From NCBI GenBank assembly GCA_031285565.1, contig JAITVY010000035.1:186001-250000 (forward strand): a stretch of 64,000 nucleotides of DNA. Reading direction: 5' to 3'. The first letter of the stretch is position 1. Each line of letters starts with the position of its first letter. This document shows, piece by piece, positions 44,587 to 53,533 of the stretch. A program made the translations under genes and the position numbers. The stretch comes from Tannerella sp. (GTDB lineage: Bacteria; Bacteroidota; Bacteroidia; Bacteroidales; Tannerellaceae). The notes beneath the pieces were generated by a model. The model was not told the origin of the DNA and ran no database searches. It saw only the letters and a list, made by a program, of their open reading frames with translations.

Positions 44587-47500
44587 TTAAAAGTTAATTA
44601 CTGTTCCTGCCATAAATGATCTTGCCTGAGGATATTGTCCCCGGTCAACCGAAATCTCTGACACTTCGGGTTCAAATCCACTGTAATTGGTTATTGTAAA
44701 CAGGTTCTGTGTTGATATATAGAGCCGTATAGACGGGCGTAGTCCTTGTCCCAGATTGGGTGTGAAAGTATATCCTAACTGGATATTTTTCAGTCGCAAA
44801 TAAGAACCATCTTCAACATAATAATCTGAATTCTGGTAATTTCGCGTATTTCGCGTCAAGTCCCTTGTTACGATTGGTTGAGAATTAGAAGTTCCCGCTC
44901 CGTGCCAATACTCTTTCAGATAATCCGTACGTACGTTCTGCTTTGCATCAAACCGCATAAAATAGTATTTGGCTGCATTATAAACATCGTTTCCCATTAC
45001 ACCTTGAAAGAGTAAACTCAAATCAAATTTCTTATAGGTAGCATCGAAAGATAGCCCATATGTAACATCAGGAATAGGATTTCCGATAAAATCCATATCA
45101 TTGGTATCTATCTCTCCGTTTCCATTCAGGTCCTTGAATTTAAAGTCGCCCGGTTGTGCATTAGGCTGAATAAGCTTGCCATCTTTCGCATATTGGTTGA
45201 TTTCTTCCTGTGTCTGGAAAATACCATCGGTAACATATCCATAAAATTGCCCGTAAGGTCTGCCGACTTCGCTACGGATAATATTTCCAAATGCGCCCTG
45301 GAAATCGATCAAAGCATAATCATAAGCAAAATTGGATACCAAAGAACTGGAAGTTCCCAGGCTGGTTACCTTATTCTTTACTAATGCCATATTAGCATTG
45401 ATACCATAGGAAAAATCGCCTTTCTTATCTTTAAAACCTATCGCAAATTCAAATCCCTTGTTTTCCATTCCTCCGACATTGCGGACCATTGTACCAAATC
45501 CCGAAATACGGGGAATTTGTTGCGACAAAAGGATATCATCTGTTTTTCGAATATAGTAATCAGCTGTAAGGTTTAATTTCCCCTGTAAAAACATGAGATC
45601 GACTCCTACGTTAAACTGGCTTGAAGTTTCCCATTTCGCATCGGAATTACCAATACCCGATGGGGATGAACCATTTACGCGTATCTGGCTTGTACCTATT
45701 GTATAGTATTGCCGCTGTTGGATGGGTGTTAAATAAGGATAGTAGGAATTAATATTTTCATTACCGATCTCACCGTATCCTACACGTATTTTAGCGCTGT
45801 TCAACCAGGTGGGATTCCAATTCTTAAAAAAGCTTTCTTCGGAGAGCTTCCATGCAAACGCTCCCGAAGGGAAATATCCCCAGCGATTCGAGTCTATAAA
45901 ACGGGAAGAACCATCGGCACGTATACTTACAGTCAACAGGTACCGGTCAAGTAAATTATAATTAATACGCCCCAAATAAGACAACATAGCTAGTGATTCA
46001 CCTTCGCCGGATGCCTGTGGGTTGTCCGTAGCCGAGTCAAAATACCAATATTCAGGATCCTCTATGGTTACATTTTGTTTGGTCGCCTGAAAATAATCAT
46101 AACTATATTCGCGGGCGGACATTGCCCCCATCACCGTTAAATCATGAATTTTGTTGAAGTTTTTATGGAATGTCAGGATATTTTCCCATGTCCAGTCAAT
46201 TTTTTTAGATGTATTGCGGCTTACGGTATTAACGGCATTCGAATTATCCATTGTTTCGTAAAAAACAGGGGAGAAATTACTATTATAGGTTCCGGTATAC
46301 CGGATACCAAACCGCGAACTAAAAATAAGCTCCGGCAAAATAGTCAAATCTGCATTAAAATTTCCAATAAGGAATTGCCTTCTGTTTTTCGAATTATTCC
46401 TTGCTATTTTACCTGCCGGATTTTCCAACCGGATCTTACTTATGCCGGAATAATAGTTCGTCTCCGGATCTATTACCGGGATATCAGGAGGAGCAATCAA
46501 TGATGACAGGAAAATACTGGTTGCATCCAGTCGCCTGTATTTATTGAACGCTCCCGAAAGGGAACTGGAAAGATTGAAGAAGGGAGTTACTTTCAGAGAT
46601 GTATTCTGGGTAAACGTCAAACGATCATAATCGGTAGATTTTATGATACCCTCACGCTTATAGTAGTTAACGCTTAACATGGAAGAAAGACGTTCTCCAC
46701 CACCTGAGAAATTAATATTATAATTCTGGAATTGTCCGGTTTGGGATATCATATCATACCAGTCAGTATTATATGCCAGATTTGTTGTGCTTGAATACAA
46801 CGGATCCATCCCCGCATTTAAAGAAGCTTCGTTAGAGAGTTCGGCATATTGTGTTGAATTAAGCATGGAAGCTTTCTTAGCCATATTTTCAAAACCATAA
46901 TATGCGCTTATATTCACCCTCAACGGACCACTCTGTCCTTTTTTGGTGGTAATAAGCACTACCCCATTTGCACCCCGGGAACCGTAAATTGCCGTAGCAG
47001 AGGCATCTTTCAGGATTTCCATGGATTCAATATCATTCGGATTGAGATAGTCGATGTCACTCATCGGAAAACCATCTACAACATAAAGCGGAGAAGCATC
47101 ATTGGGAGTTCCGACCCCACGGATCTGAATCTTCGCCGTAGCATCAGGAGATCCGGAACCCAGAACTACATGTACCCCTGCCGCACGTCCCTGTAAAGCA
47201 GCCAACGGAGAATTGGTGGCAATCTTATTGATATCCTCTGATTTTACAGAAGACACCGCGCCAGTCAAATCACTCTTTTTTACTACGCCATAACCAATGA
47301 CCACCACTTCATCCAGAGCCTTAGTATCTTCTGTTAATTCTATGGTAATACTTGCCTGGTTTCCTACCGTTACTTCCATCGTTAGAAAACCGATATAAGA
47401 GATTGCCAATACCGCCCCCTGGTTTACATTCAGCGTAAATCGTCCGTCTATATCCGTTATGATACCATTTGTGGTACCCTTTTCCATTACATTCGCTCCG

Positions 47501-47946
47501 GGAAGGGGTTCACCTTGTTTGTCTATTACTCTTCCGGTTATCTGACGCATCGTTTGCTGGGTTATCACCTGATTTTTCTTCATCAGAATAATATTGTTTC
47601 CAACCATCGAATACCGGATATCCATATTGGCAAATAACTCGGTAAGAAGATCAGAAACTTCCCTGTTTTTGGCATTTACCGATGCGTTACGGTTCAGGTC
47701 TATTTCATCTTTATTATAAAGAAATAAATAATCTGTTTGTTCTTCGATTTCCTGTAATATATCCTTAACAGAAGTACTTTGAGTTGCCATACTCACTTTC
47801 ATTTCCTGTGAAAAGATATTTTCGGCATAGACACCCATGCAACAAACAATAATAAATATAAATTGTAGTTTCATTATTCGGAATATGCGTATATACTGGT
47901 TAGTTTGATTTTTGGTATTAGAATACCTGTACAATATATTTTTCAT
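44587..47946 (-). CDS. SusC/RagA-family TonB-dependent transporter with STN domain
   Basis: 1119 aa. The signal peptide probably begins at the internal Met25 (MKLQFIFIIVCCMGVYAENIFSQ), so the 24 upstream residues may be non-coding. Then come an STN domain (~50-125), the CarboxypepD_reg-like domain (ITGRVIDKQGEPLPGANVMEKGTTNGIITD), the plug (DEVVVIGYGVVKKSDLTGAVSSVKSEDI, RGVGTPNDASPLYVVDGFP) and the barrel ending SFMAGTVINF. STN-bearing SusC proteins signal to a FecR anti-sigma, which is present just upstream with its ECF sigma. Imports oligosaccharides using TonB energy. Confidence 0.96.
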   Translation of the reverse strand: MKNILYRYSNTKNQTNQYIRIFRIMKLQFIFIIVCCMGVYAENIFSQEMKVSMATQSTSVKDILQEIEEQTDYLFLYNKDEIDLNRNASVNAKNREVSDLLTELFANMDIRYSMVGNNIILMKKNQVITQQTMRQITGRVIDKQGEPLPGANVMEKGTTNGIITDIDGRFTLNVNQGAVLAISYIGFLTMEVTVGNQASITIELTEDTKALDEVVVIGYGVVKKSDLTGAVSSVKSEDINKIATNSPLAALQGRAAGVHVVLGSGSPDATAKIQIRGVGTPNDASPLYVVDGFPMSDIDYLNPNDIESMEILKDASATAIYGSRGANGVVLITTKKGQSGPLRVNISAYYGFENMAKKASMLNSTQYAELSNEASLNAGMDPLYSSTTNLAYNTDWYDMISQTGQFQNYNINFSGGGERLSSMLSVNYYKREGIIKSTDYDRLTFTQNTSLKVTPFFNLSSSLSGAFNKYRRLDATSIFLSSLIAPPDIPVIDPETNYYSGISKIRLENPAGKIARNNSKNRRQFLIGNFNADLTILPELIFSSRFGIRYTGTYNSNFSPVFYETMDNSNAVNTVSRNTSKKIDWTWENILTFHKNFNKIHDLTVMGAMSAREYSYDYFQATKQNVTIEDPEYWYFDSATDNPQASGEGESLAMLSYLGRINYNLLDRYLLTVSIRADGSSRFIDSNRWGYFPSGAFAWKLSEESFFKNWNPTWLNSAKIRVGYGEIGNENINSYYPYLTPIQQRQYYTIGTSQIRVNGSSPSGIGNSDAKWETSSQFNVGVDLMFLQGKLNLTADYYIRKTDDILLSQQIPRISGFGTMVRNVGGMENKGFEFAIGFKDKKGDFSYGINANMALVKNKVTSLGTSSSLVSNFAYDYALIDFQGAFGNIIRSEVGRPYGQFYGYVTDGIFQTQEEINQYAKDGKLIQPNAQPGDFKFKDLNGNGEIDTNDMDFIGNPIPDVTYGLSFDATYKKFDLSLLFQGVMGNDVYNAAKYYFMRFDAKQNVRTDYLKEYWHGAGTSNSQPIVTRDLTRNTRNYQNSDYYVEDGSYLRLKNIQLGYTFTPNLGQGLRPSIRLYISTQNLFTITNYSGFEPEVSEISVDRGQYPQARSFMAGTVINF

Positions 47947-48118
47947 ATATTTGTAAATAATTTGAGTTAGTACTGGTTTTATTAAACACTAAGTCGGGTA
48001 TTAACTTCTGTCAACCGGAGAGTGGTCGCAACACTTTCCGGTTTTTCATTCGGATTCTTTTTATTTTCTCATAGGCATCTATTATTTAAAGGGTTAACAA
48101 TGGTACATTTTCGTATCG

Positions 48119-49051
48119 TTAATATATTAGCACGAAATTATTCTCATTATCTTTCTGGTATTGTAATCCTGTCGGCACCTGCAACACATCCAAAATATGT
48201 TTTAAGCCGTCATTCGTTCTGAATTTACCTGTATAACGCATATTTGTAATCGATTTATTCTGGTTTTCAATCCGGATATCATAATAGAGTTCCAGCTTTT
48301 TTAAAATATCTTCTATCCGTTCATGATCGAAACTTATAATACCTTTTTTCCAAAGAAAATAATCATAATGCCGGATAGAAGTCGTTTGCAGTTGCCCTTT
48401 CTCCGAATAGACCAGTTTACCAGGAGTCAGCGAGATATTTTGTTGTTCATCATAGGAACTTATATCTACCACCCCTTTTAACAAAGATGTTTCAAAATAT
48501 CCGTTTTTACGGTAAGCAATCACGTTAAACTCTGTGCCTAACACTTTTACAAAATAATCCGAAGTATTTATTTTGAATTGCCTGTTTTCATCATGCTGCA
48601 CATCAAAATAACCTTCACCGTCCAGATAAACCTCACGTATTGCTCCTGAAAAATGGGCAGGAAATGTAAAGGTAGTAAGCGAGTGTAGCCACACTTTTGT
48701 ACCGTCTGATAAGGTTAACTCAGCCCGTTGTCCTGCCGGAACATGGAGAGTTTGCATAACGGTTGCATCAGCCGGCTGAGGTGTAGTCTGCCTGGACTGC
48801 AAGAACCAATAAGTACAAGTGAACGTGATTAATATTGCTGCTGCAATCCTGAGGAAATCCACTAGTAATTTCCGCTTTCTATTTTCAGTTCGTTTTTCTT
48901 CCAGGTGAAGCAAGGTTATGTCATACAATGAACGTAAAGCCATAAACTCCTTTTGGTTATTTTCATCGGCTTCAAGCCATAATTGAATAGATTCCTTCTC
49001 TTCCTGAGAGGCGTCGCCTGCAAGATATTTATTTAATAGTGTGCTTTCCAT
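48119..49051 (-). CDS. FecR-family anti-sigma factor
   Basis: 310 aa. Residues ~1-55 are the cytosolic anti-sigma part (LAGDASQEEKESIQLWLEADENNQKEF), a membrane helix lies at ~66-86, then the periplasmic FecR domain (LHVPAGQRAELTLSDGTKVWLHSLTTFTFPAHF..EVYLDGEGYFDV) and a C-terminal DUF4974-like STN-related domain (YDIRIENQNKSITNMRYTGKF). It holds the ECF sigma until the loaded SusC signals through its STN domain. It lies 96 bp after the sigma gene and 172 bp before susC, which probably has its own sigma-dependent promoter. Confidence 0.94.
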   Translation of the reverse strand: MESTLLNKYLAGDASQEEKESIQLWLEADENNQKEFMALRSLYDITLLHLEEKRTENRKRKLLVDFLRIAAAILITFTCTYWFLQSRQTTPQPADATVMQTLHVPAGQRAELTLSDGTKVWLHSLTTFTFPAHFSGAIREVYLDGEGYFDVQHDENRQFKINTSDYFVKVLGTEFNVIAYRKNGYFETSLLKGVVDISSYDEQQNISLTPGKLVYSEKGQLQTTSIRHYDYFLWKKGIISFDHERIEDILKKLELYYDIRIENQNKSITNMRYTGKFRTNDGLKHILDVLQVPTGLQYQKDNENNFVLIY

Positions 49052-49147
49052 ACTGATTAGTACAAGGCGTTTATAAAAGCCTCATATTGTTAGTACGTAT
49101 AAGAATTAAAAACACCTAGTCAGAAATCGTCTTTTTTTACAATTTTA

Positions 49148-49702
49148 TTAAAAACAGAATAAAGGAAGATAATCTTTGAGGTTAATGCGTAGACTTTTCA
49201 ATGCTTTAGAGATATGATATTCAACCCCTTTACTAGTGATACCTAATGCCGTGGCTATTTCTTCTTTCGTAAGATATTCAAACCGGCTCATCATTAATAC
49301 TTGCCGTGTTCTTTCAGGTAAAGCCTTTAACGTATTCTTTACAATTTCCTTCACATCTTCCTGATAAATCCTTTCCGGATCACAGGCTTCTAATGTTGCA
49401 ATCCTCGTATTCAACTCCCTTACTCCAACTTCTGTCATTACAGCCAGAGCTTCCTCTTGCGTTAGTTGATGGCGAAGAAAATCGATGGATTTGTGTTTCA
49501 CGATTGAAAACAAATAAGTAAGGGGATGGCGTACCTCATAATCTCTCATATCCTTCCATAAGCAAGTCAATGCTTCCGAAGCAATATCTTCTGCCGCCCA
49601 TTTATCATGTACATACGATTTCGCGAATAAAAATGCTTTTCTATACCATATGCTATAGAAATCATTAAAGTTAAAAGAATTAGATTCTTTATTCGAAAGC
49701 AT
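49148..49702 (-). CDS. ECF sigma factor (RpoE-like)
   Basis: 184 aa with sigma region 2 (FYSIWYRKAFLFAKSYVHDKWAAEDIASEALTCLWKD..RHPLTYLFSIVKHKSIDFLRH) and region 4 (LKALPERTRQVLMMSRFEYLTKEEIATALGITSKGVEYHISKALKSLR). It directs RNA polymerase to the susCD genes when released by the FecR partner. It is the promoter-proximal gene of the PUL and is divergent from rsr across a 235-bp gap. Confidence 0.95.
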   Translation of the reverse strand: MLSNKESNSFNFNDFYSIWYRKAFLFAKSYVHDKWAAEDIASEALTCLWKDMRDYEVRHPLTYLFSIVKHKSIDFLRHQLTQEEALAVMTEVGVRELNTRIATLEACDPERIYQEDVKEIVKNTLKALPERTRQVLMMSRFEYLTKEEIATALGITSKGVEYHISKALKSLRINLKDYLPLFCF

Positions 49703-49719
49703 TTTTTATTTTTTATACA

Positions 49720-49727
49720 CAAATCTA
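49720..49727 (-). promoter_or_regulatory. -7 promoter element for the ECF sigma gene
   Basis: The complement is TAGATTTG, an exact TAnnTTTG match, 17 bp from the sigma gene ATG. No -33 element was recognised. Confidence 0.45.
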
Positions 49728-49852
49728 TAAAAAAATATCATTATACATGATCATGAAATGAATAAATAGCGTAATAATAACACTTTTAACATACCCTGCC
49801 TGAATATAGAATAAAAGGAAAAAATACAAAAAGAATATTTTATTTATTGTTA

Positions 49853-49887
49853 CGCAAAAACACAGCGCATCACCCCCTGTATCTTTG
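49853..49887 (+). promoter_or_regulatory. rsr promoter with island-specific box
   Basis: CGCAAAAACACAGCGC (49853-49868), 11 nt, then the -7 element TATCTTTG (49880-49887) and CACATCAATCAAACA. The same box and downstream phrase recur before the fourth Y RNA (59619) and rtcB (61696). The box covers the position of the -33 element, so it is either an alternative -33 or an operator/activator site. Confidence 0.75.
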
Positions 49888-49937
49888 TCACATCAATCAA
49901 ACAATGTCGTTAGAGTCATTAACTAAAACTTACTAAG

Positions 49938-51452
49938 ATGAAATTCAATTCGATGGCTAAAAGAAAAAATAAGGTGAGAAATTACGTAAGTGCCGAAGCA
50001 TATCGACTCTCTCCTGAATGGCAGCTATATGTTGCAGCTGTAACTTCTTCGTTGAGCGATAAGTTTTATGAAAAAGCACAGGACCGTGTTGAAGCATTAC
50101 GCAAATTAATAAAACAATGCGATCCGGTATTTGTAGCTCAACTGGCAGTATACACCCGCACGAAAATGAATCTGCGCTCCATACCTTTAGTATTGGCAGT
50201 TGAACTGGCAAAAGTACATTGCGGAGACGACCTTGTAAAAAGGATGACTTCACAGGTAATCCGGCGTGCCGATGAAATAACGGAGTTATTGGCTTACTAT
50301 CAATTGGCAAACGAACGCGAAAGTATAAAAAAACTAAACCGCTTATCGAAACAGCTCCAAGTGGGGTTACAGGTTGCGTTCAACCAGTTCGATGAATACC
50401 AGTTCGCCAAATACAACCGGGATACGGAAATAAAACTCCGGGATGCATTGTTTCTGGTTCACCCAAAAGCAAAAGATGAAACACAACAAGTGATATTCAA
50501 TAAAATTGTGAATAATACACTTGAAACTCCATATACTTGGGAAACTGAACTTTCTGCACTCGGAAAGGCACACTATGCTGATGATAACGAACGTTCAATT
50601 GCATTCCGCATGAAATGGGAAGAGCTGGTAGATAGCCAAAAACTCGGTTATATGGCGCTTATCCGTAATCTGCGCAATATACTGGAAGCCCGTGTTTCAC
50701 AACAATGCATCGCAAAGGGATGTAATACACTGGCTAATCCTGAAGCAGTCCGCCGGTCAAAACAATTGCCATTCCGTTTTTTGGCAGCTTACCGTGAAAT
50801 ATCAAAAGTAAAATCAGCCTACGCAGGTCGTATGTTAGATGCATTGGAAGAAGCAGTTACTGTCTCAGCCAGAAGTATAACCGGTTTCGATGAGAATACA
50901 AAAGTATTGATTGCTTGTGATGTTTCAGGATCAATGCAACGTCCCCTATCGCCCAAAAGTAAAATATTATGTTACGACATTGGATTGATGATGGCGATGA
51001 TTTTAAAATCACGTTGCAAAAATGCTATAACAGGTATATTTGGGGATAAATGGAAAGTAATAAACGTTCCGAGCAAAAGTATCCTGTCGAACGTAGACAC
51101 ATTATATCATTACGCAAATGAAGTGGGTTATTCAACCAATGGCTATTTGGTTATTGAAGATCTTATCCGTCGAAAAGAACTGGTAGATAAAATCATGTTT
51201 TTTACCGACTGCCAGCTATGGAATAGCCGGAATGACAAAAAGATAGTTGACTTGTGGAATACGTATAAAAAAATATCACCGGACAGCAAGTTATATCTTT
51301 TCGATCTGGCCGGATATGGTAACACTCCGCTGGATACCAACCGTGAAGATGTGTATCTGATTGCAGGCTGGTCTGATAAAATATTCGACATTATAGCAGC
51401 TATCGATAACGGTAGCAATGCACTGGGTGAAATAAAGAAAACAGTGCTCTAA
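49938..51452 (+). CDS. rsr: Rsr, Ro60-like TROVE/vWA RNA-binding protein
   Basis: 504 aa (or 499 aa from Met6 at 49953). Residues ~15-310 are a TROVE ring of HEAT-like helices (WQLYVAAVTSSLS, FVAQLAVYTRTKMNLRSIPLVLAVELA, YMALIRNLRNILEARVS); residues ~320-500 a von Willebrand A domain with an intact MIDAS (DVSGS at 328-332). This is the Ro60/Rsr family, which binds Y RNAs on the outside of the ring and the ends of misfolded RNAs inside, and in Salmonella is encoded with YrlA/YrlB and RtcB. Three Y-RNA-like genes follow directly and a fourth lies before the nucleotidyltransferase/rtcB unit, agreeing with that role. Confidence 0.93.
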   Translation: MKFNSMAKRKNKVRNYVSAEAYRLSPEWQLYVAAVTSSLSDKFYEKAQDRVEALRKLIKQCDPVFVAQLAVYTRTKMNLRSIPLVLAVELAKVHCGDDLVKRMTSQVIRRADEITELLAYYQLANERESIKKLNRLSKQLQVGLQVAFNQFDEYQFAKYNRDTEIKLRDALFLVHPKAKDETQQVIFNKIVNNTLETPYTWETELSALGKAHYADDNERSIAFRMKWEELVDSQKLGYMALIRNLRNILEARVSQQCIAKGCNTLANPEAVRRSKQLPFRFLAAYREISKVKSAYAGRMLDALEEAVTVSARSITGFDENTKVLIACDVSGSMQRPLSPKSKILCYDIGLMMAMILKSRCKNAITGIFGDKWKVINVPSKSILSNVDTLYHYANEVGYSTNGYLVIEDLIRRKELVDKIMFFTDCQLWNSRNDKKIVDLWNTYKKISPDSKLYLFDLAGYGNTPLDTNREDVYLIAGWSDKIFDIIAAIDNGSNALGEIKKTVL

Positions 51453-51514
51453 AAGATTGCATCCCTACCACTTTACTTTGCACCATCAAACAACAGTTCT
51501 TTGAAATAAACAAA

Positions 51515-51660
51515 AACAAGTGTCGTAAAGGAAAGATACTTCGCACTTAGGAAGCACTGTCGCAGGTTCGAATCCTGCTACTCCTACAGTTATCAACTAA
51601 TACAACGGGAGTATCACGGTGGGGCAGGAAGAAAAGACTTTCCTTGATTATTACCTTGTT
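51515..51660 (+). ncRNA. Y-RNA-like gene 1 with permuted tRNA-like module
   Basis: The ends pair as a Y-RNA stem: AACAAG (51515) with CTTGTT (51655-51660), an internal loop TGTCGTA, then AAGGAAAG (51528-51535) with CTTTCCTT (51638-51645). Inside is a perfect T-arm GCAGG-TTCGAAT-CCTGC (51562-51578), directly followed by an acceptor 3' strand TACTCCT (51579-51585) pairing with GGGAGTA (51607-51613) across a 21-nt loop: a 7-bp acceptor in permuted order, as in bacterial YrlA. No clear D-arm is seen. It has its own -7 box (TTACTTTG, 51473-51480) after rsr. Likely bound by Rsr. Confidence 0.8.
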
Positions 51661-51670
51661 TTTAAAATAT

Positions 51671-51931
51671 AAACAAGTGCCGTAGAAAAGAGTTACTTCG
51701 CACTCTTAATGCCCGGGTCGTGGGTTCGAGTCCCACCACTTCCACCAGAAACAAAAAGAGAAAGGTTAAAGTAGAAGACTAAAGAAATAATTTACCTTCA
51801 TCAATTAGTCTGATATTGCTGAATGAGGATAAAGTCTTTCACTCTCAATTTTCAATTCTCAATTACTGAAGGGAAGTGTAGCTCAGAGGATAGAGCAGGA
51901 ATATAGTCTCTTTTCGCCTGTTGCCTTGTTT
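51671..51931 (+). ncRNA. Y-RNA-like gene 2 with complete permuted tRNA halves and encoded CCA
   Basis: Y-stem: AAACAAG (51671-51677) with CTTGTTT (51925-51931), and GAAAAGAG (51685-51692) with CTCTTTTC (51908-51915). The tRNA 3' half comes first: T-arm GTGGG-TTCGAGT-CCCAC (51720-51736), acceptor strand CACTTCC (51737-51743), discriminator A and CCA (51745-51747). After a 124-nt AT-rich linker comes the 5' half: GGAAGTG (51872-51878, perfect 7-bp match), TA, D-arm GCTC-AGAGGATA-GAGC (51881-51896). So the tRNA body is circularly permuted and the anticodon arm is replaced by the Y-stem. Length ~261 nt. Confidence 0.82.
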
Positions 51932-51941
51932 GCTATAAAAA

Positions 51942-52054
51942 CCACATCTGTCGTAAAGGAGAAATACTTCGATTGCTAAAAGCCAAATAAATATGGGTTC
52001 AACACCCGGCAAAGTCCGGGCATGACAAAACATTTCTTTCTGGTCGTTGCCTGT
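51942..52054 (+). ncRNA. Y-RNA-like gene 3, short form
   Basis: Shares TGTCGTAAAGG..AAATACTTCG at the 5' side and TTTCTTTCTGGTCGTTGCCTGT at the 3' side with the other Y RNAs. The inner stem is AAGGAGAAAT (51956-51965) with ATTTCTTTCT (52032-52041), one mismatch and two G-U pairs. The T-arm-like GGGT-TCAAC-ACCC is enclosed by TTGC/GCAA, where gene 4 has TAGC/GCTA: a compensatory difference. There is no full acceptor stem, so this is a reduced version. Confidence 0.65.
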
Positions 52055-52206
52055 AATAAAAAAGAAGAATGGATAATTCAAATTTACAATAAGAGATTAA
52101 TTCGTTGTTAGCTGAAAAATGATCATCTAGGTATTATAGCATCTCATTAATAATCTATACATCAACATAATAAACATCAAACCTATTTAGACCAATTACA
52201 AACATA

Positions 52207-52267
52207 TTACGTTAACGTAAATTTAACGCAAACTAATTTGTAGATACTAAAATCTCACATATCTTTG
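52207..52267 (+). promoter_or_regulatory. Promoter and palindrome of the SPFH operon
   Basis: A perfect 14-bp palindrome, TTACGTTAACGTAA (52207-52220), lies 39 bp upstream of a -7 element TATCTTTG (52260-52267). Further down, GTAAATA and TATTTAC form an inverted repeat in the leader. The half-site ACGTAA also appears upstream of the Nudix regulator gene. Confidence 0.55.
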
Positions 52268-52326
52268 TTTCCGTAAATAATACGTTAATGGTATTTACAG
52301 AGTAGTAACAATTAAACTTTACAGCT

Positions 52327-53340
52327 ATGTTTGGAATCAATCACATTAAATTCGACTCAATGACCCATGTATTCTATTACAAAAACGGGACAATAAAGAA
52401 AGAAGGACGTGGTTTATCATTCTTCTATTTTAAACCGAACAGTTCGATCGTAGCCATACCAATGGGTAGTAATGATTTACCTTTTATATTCATGGAATCG
52501 ACTAACGACTATCAGACAGTAACCATACAAGGGCAGATAAGTTACAAAATAATAAACCCGGATATGCTGGCTGATACCCTTGACTTCACGGTAACTGATG
52601 CCGGAATATACAAAAGAAATGATATTGAAAAGTTAAACCAGCGGATAATCAATGAAGCCCAGACTTCGACATCCTCCTTTATACATAACATAGGATTAAA
52701 AGAAGCGATACGCTCAGCGAAAGAAATAGAAAACCGGATTCTCGAAGGATTAAAAACTGCCGAAGCCGTCAGTATGCTCGGAATAGAAATTCTCGGGGCA
52801 AATGTGCTGGGCGTACAGGCAACACCGGAGATGTCAAAAGCATTGGAAACCGAAACCCGTGAACGCCTGCAACAGGAAGCAGACCAGGCAATCTATGAAA
52901 GACGCAATTTTGCAGTAGAACAGGAACGTAAAATCAAAGAATCGGAATTAAATACTGAAATCGCAATAGAAGAAAAACAAAAACAGATCGACGAAAAACG
53001 AATGGAGTCCGAAGTTCAACGGATGGAAAACAACCGCAAACTTCGTGAAATGAATATCGAAGCAGATATTGCTGTCGAAAATCAACGGAAAATATTTATA
53101 GAGCAAAAAACCGAAAACGATAAGAAAGAAGCCGAAGTACAGGGATTCCAGATAGAAGCAATGCTGAAGCCTTATAAAGAAATGGACTGGAGATCACTGA
53201 CAGCATTAGCCGGACATTCCGATGCCCGCAACAACATTGCACTGGCTTTTCGCGAACTGGCACAGAATGCAGGAAAAATAGGCAACCTTAATATCACACC
53301 TGACCTGCTCGATTCAATCCTACATAATTCGGAACAATAA
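52327..53340 (+). CDS. SPFH/Band-7 domain protein
   Basis: 337 aa without a membrane helix. Residues ~8-180 are the SPFH (stomatin/prohibitin) fold (YQTVTIQGQISYKIINPDMLADTLDF, SVSMLGIEILGANVLGVQATPEMSKALE-like); residues ~180-285 are a long charged coiled coil (AVEQERKIKESELNTEIAIEEKQKQIDEKRMESEVQRMENN). SPFH proteins form ring or cage scaffolds, usually at membranes. It begins a plus-strand set with the NAD-kinase-like and methyltransferase genes, inside the RNA-repair island. Its link to RNA repair is by gene order only. Confidence 0.85.
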   Translation: MFGINHIKFDSMTHVFYYKNGTIKKEGRGLSFFYFKPNSSIVAIPMGSNDLPFIFMESTNDYQTVTIQGQISYKIINPDMLADTLDFTVTDAGIYKRNDIEKLNQRIINEAQTSTSSFIHNIGLKEAIRSAKEIENRILEGLKTAEAVSMLGIEILGANVLGVQATPEMSKALETETRERLQQEADQAIYERRNFAVEQERKIKESELNTEIAIEEKQKQIDEKRMESEVQRMENNRKLREMNIEADIAVENQRKIFIEQKTENDKKEAEVQGFQIEAMLKPYKEMDWRSLTALAGHSDARNNIALAFRELAQNAGKIGNLNITPDLLDSILHNSEQ

Positions 53341-53533
53341 GTGTGAGCCCATATACACAAAAGGGAAACTGAATGTGAGTAAAAAGGGATTCCGTTATGT
53401 CGAACACCAGAGAGACTTCTCATAATCCTAATTTTATTAGTAACCATGCGATTCCTCTTTTCAATCGGAATGACGATTGGTGGTTCATTTTCAATTTTCA
53501 ATTATTCTAACAACTACCAACTACTTAATTAAA

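Noticed and set aside
51562..51599. An ordinary tRNA gene (perfect T-arm GCAGG-TTCGAAT-CCTGC)
   Set aside because: There is no upstream acceptor 5' strand, D-arm or anticodon arm in normal order; the acceptor partner lies downstream, and the flanks pair as a Y stem. Better explained as a Y-RNA-like gene.
51872..51915. A separate tRNA gene starting with GGAAGTGTAGCTC
   Set aside because: It has the first 26 positions of a tRNA only; the matching 3' half with CCA is upstream at 51720-51747 and the following sequence pairs with 51685-51692, so it is the second half of a permuted module.
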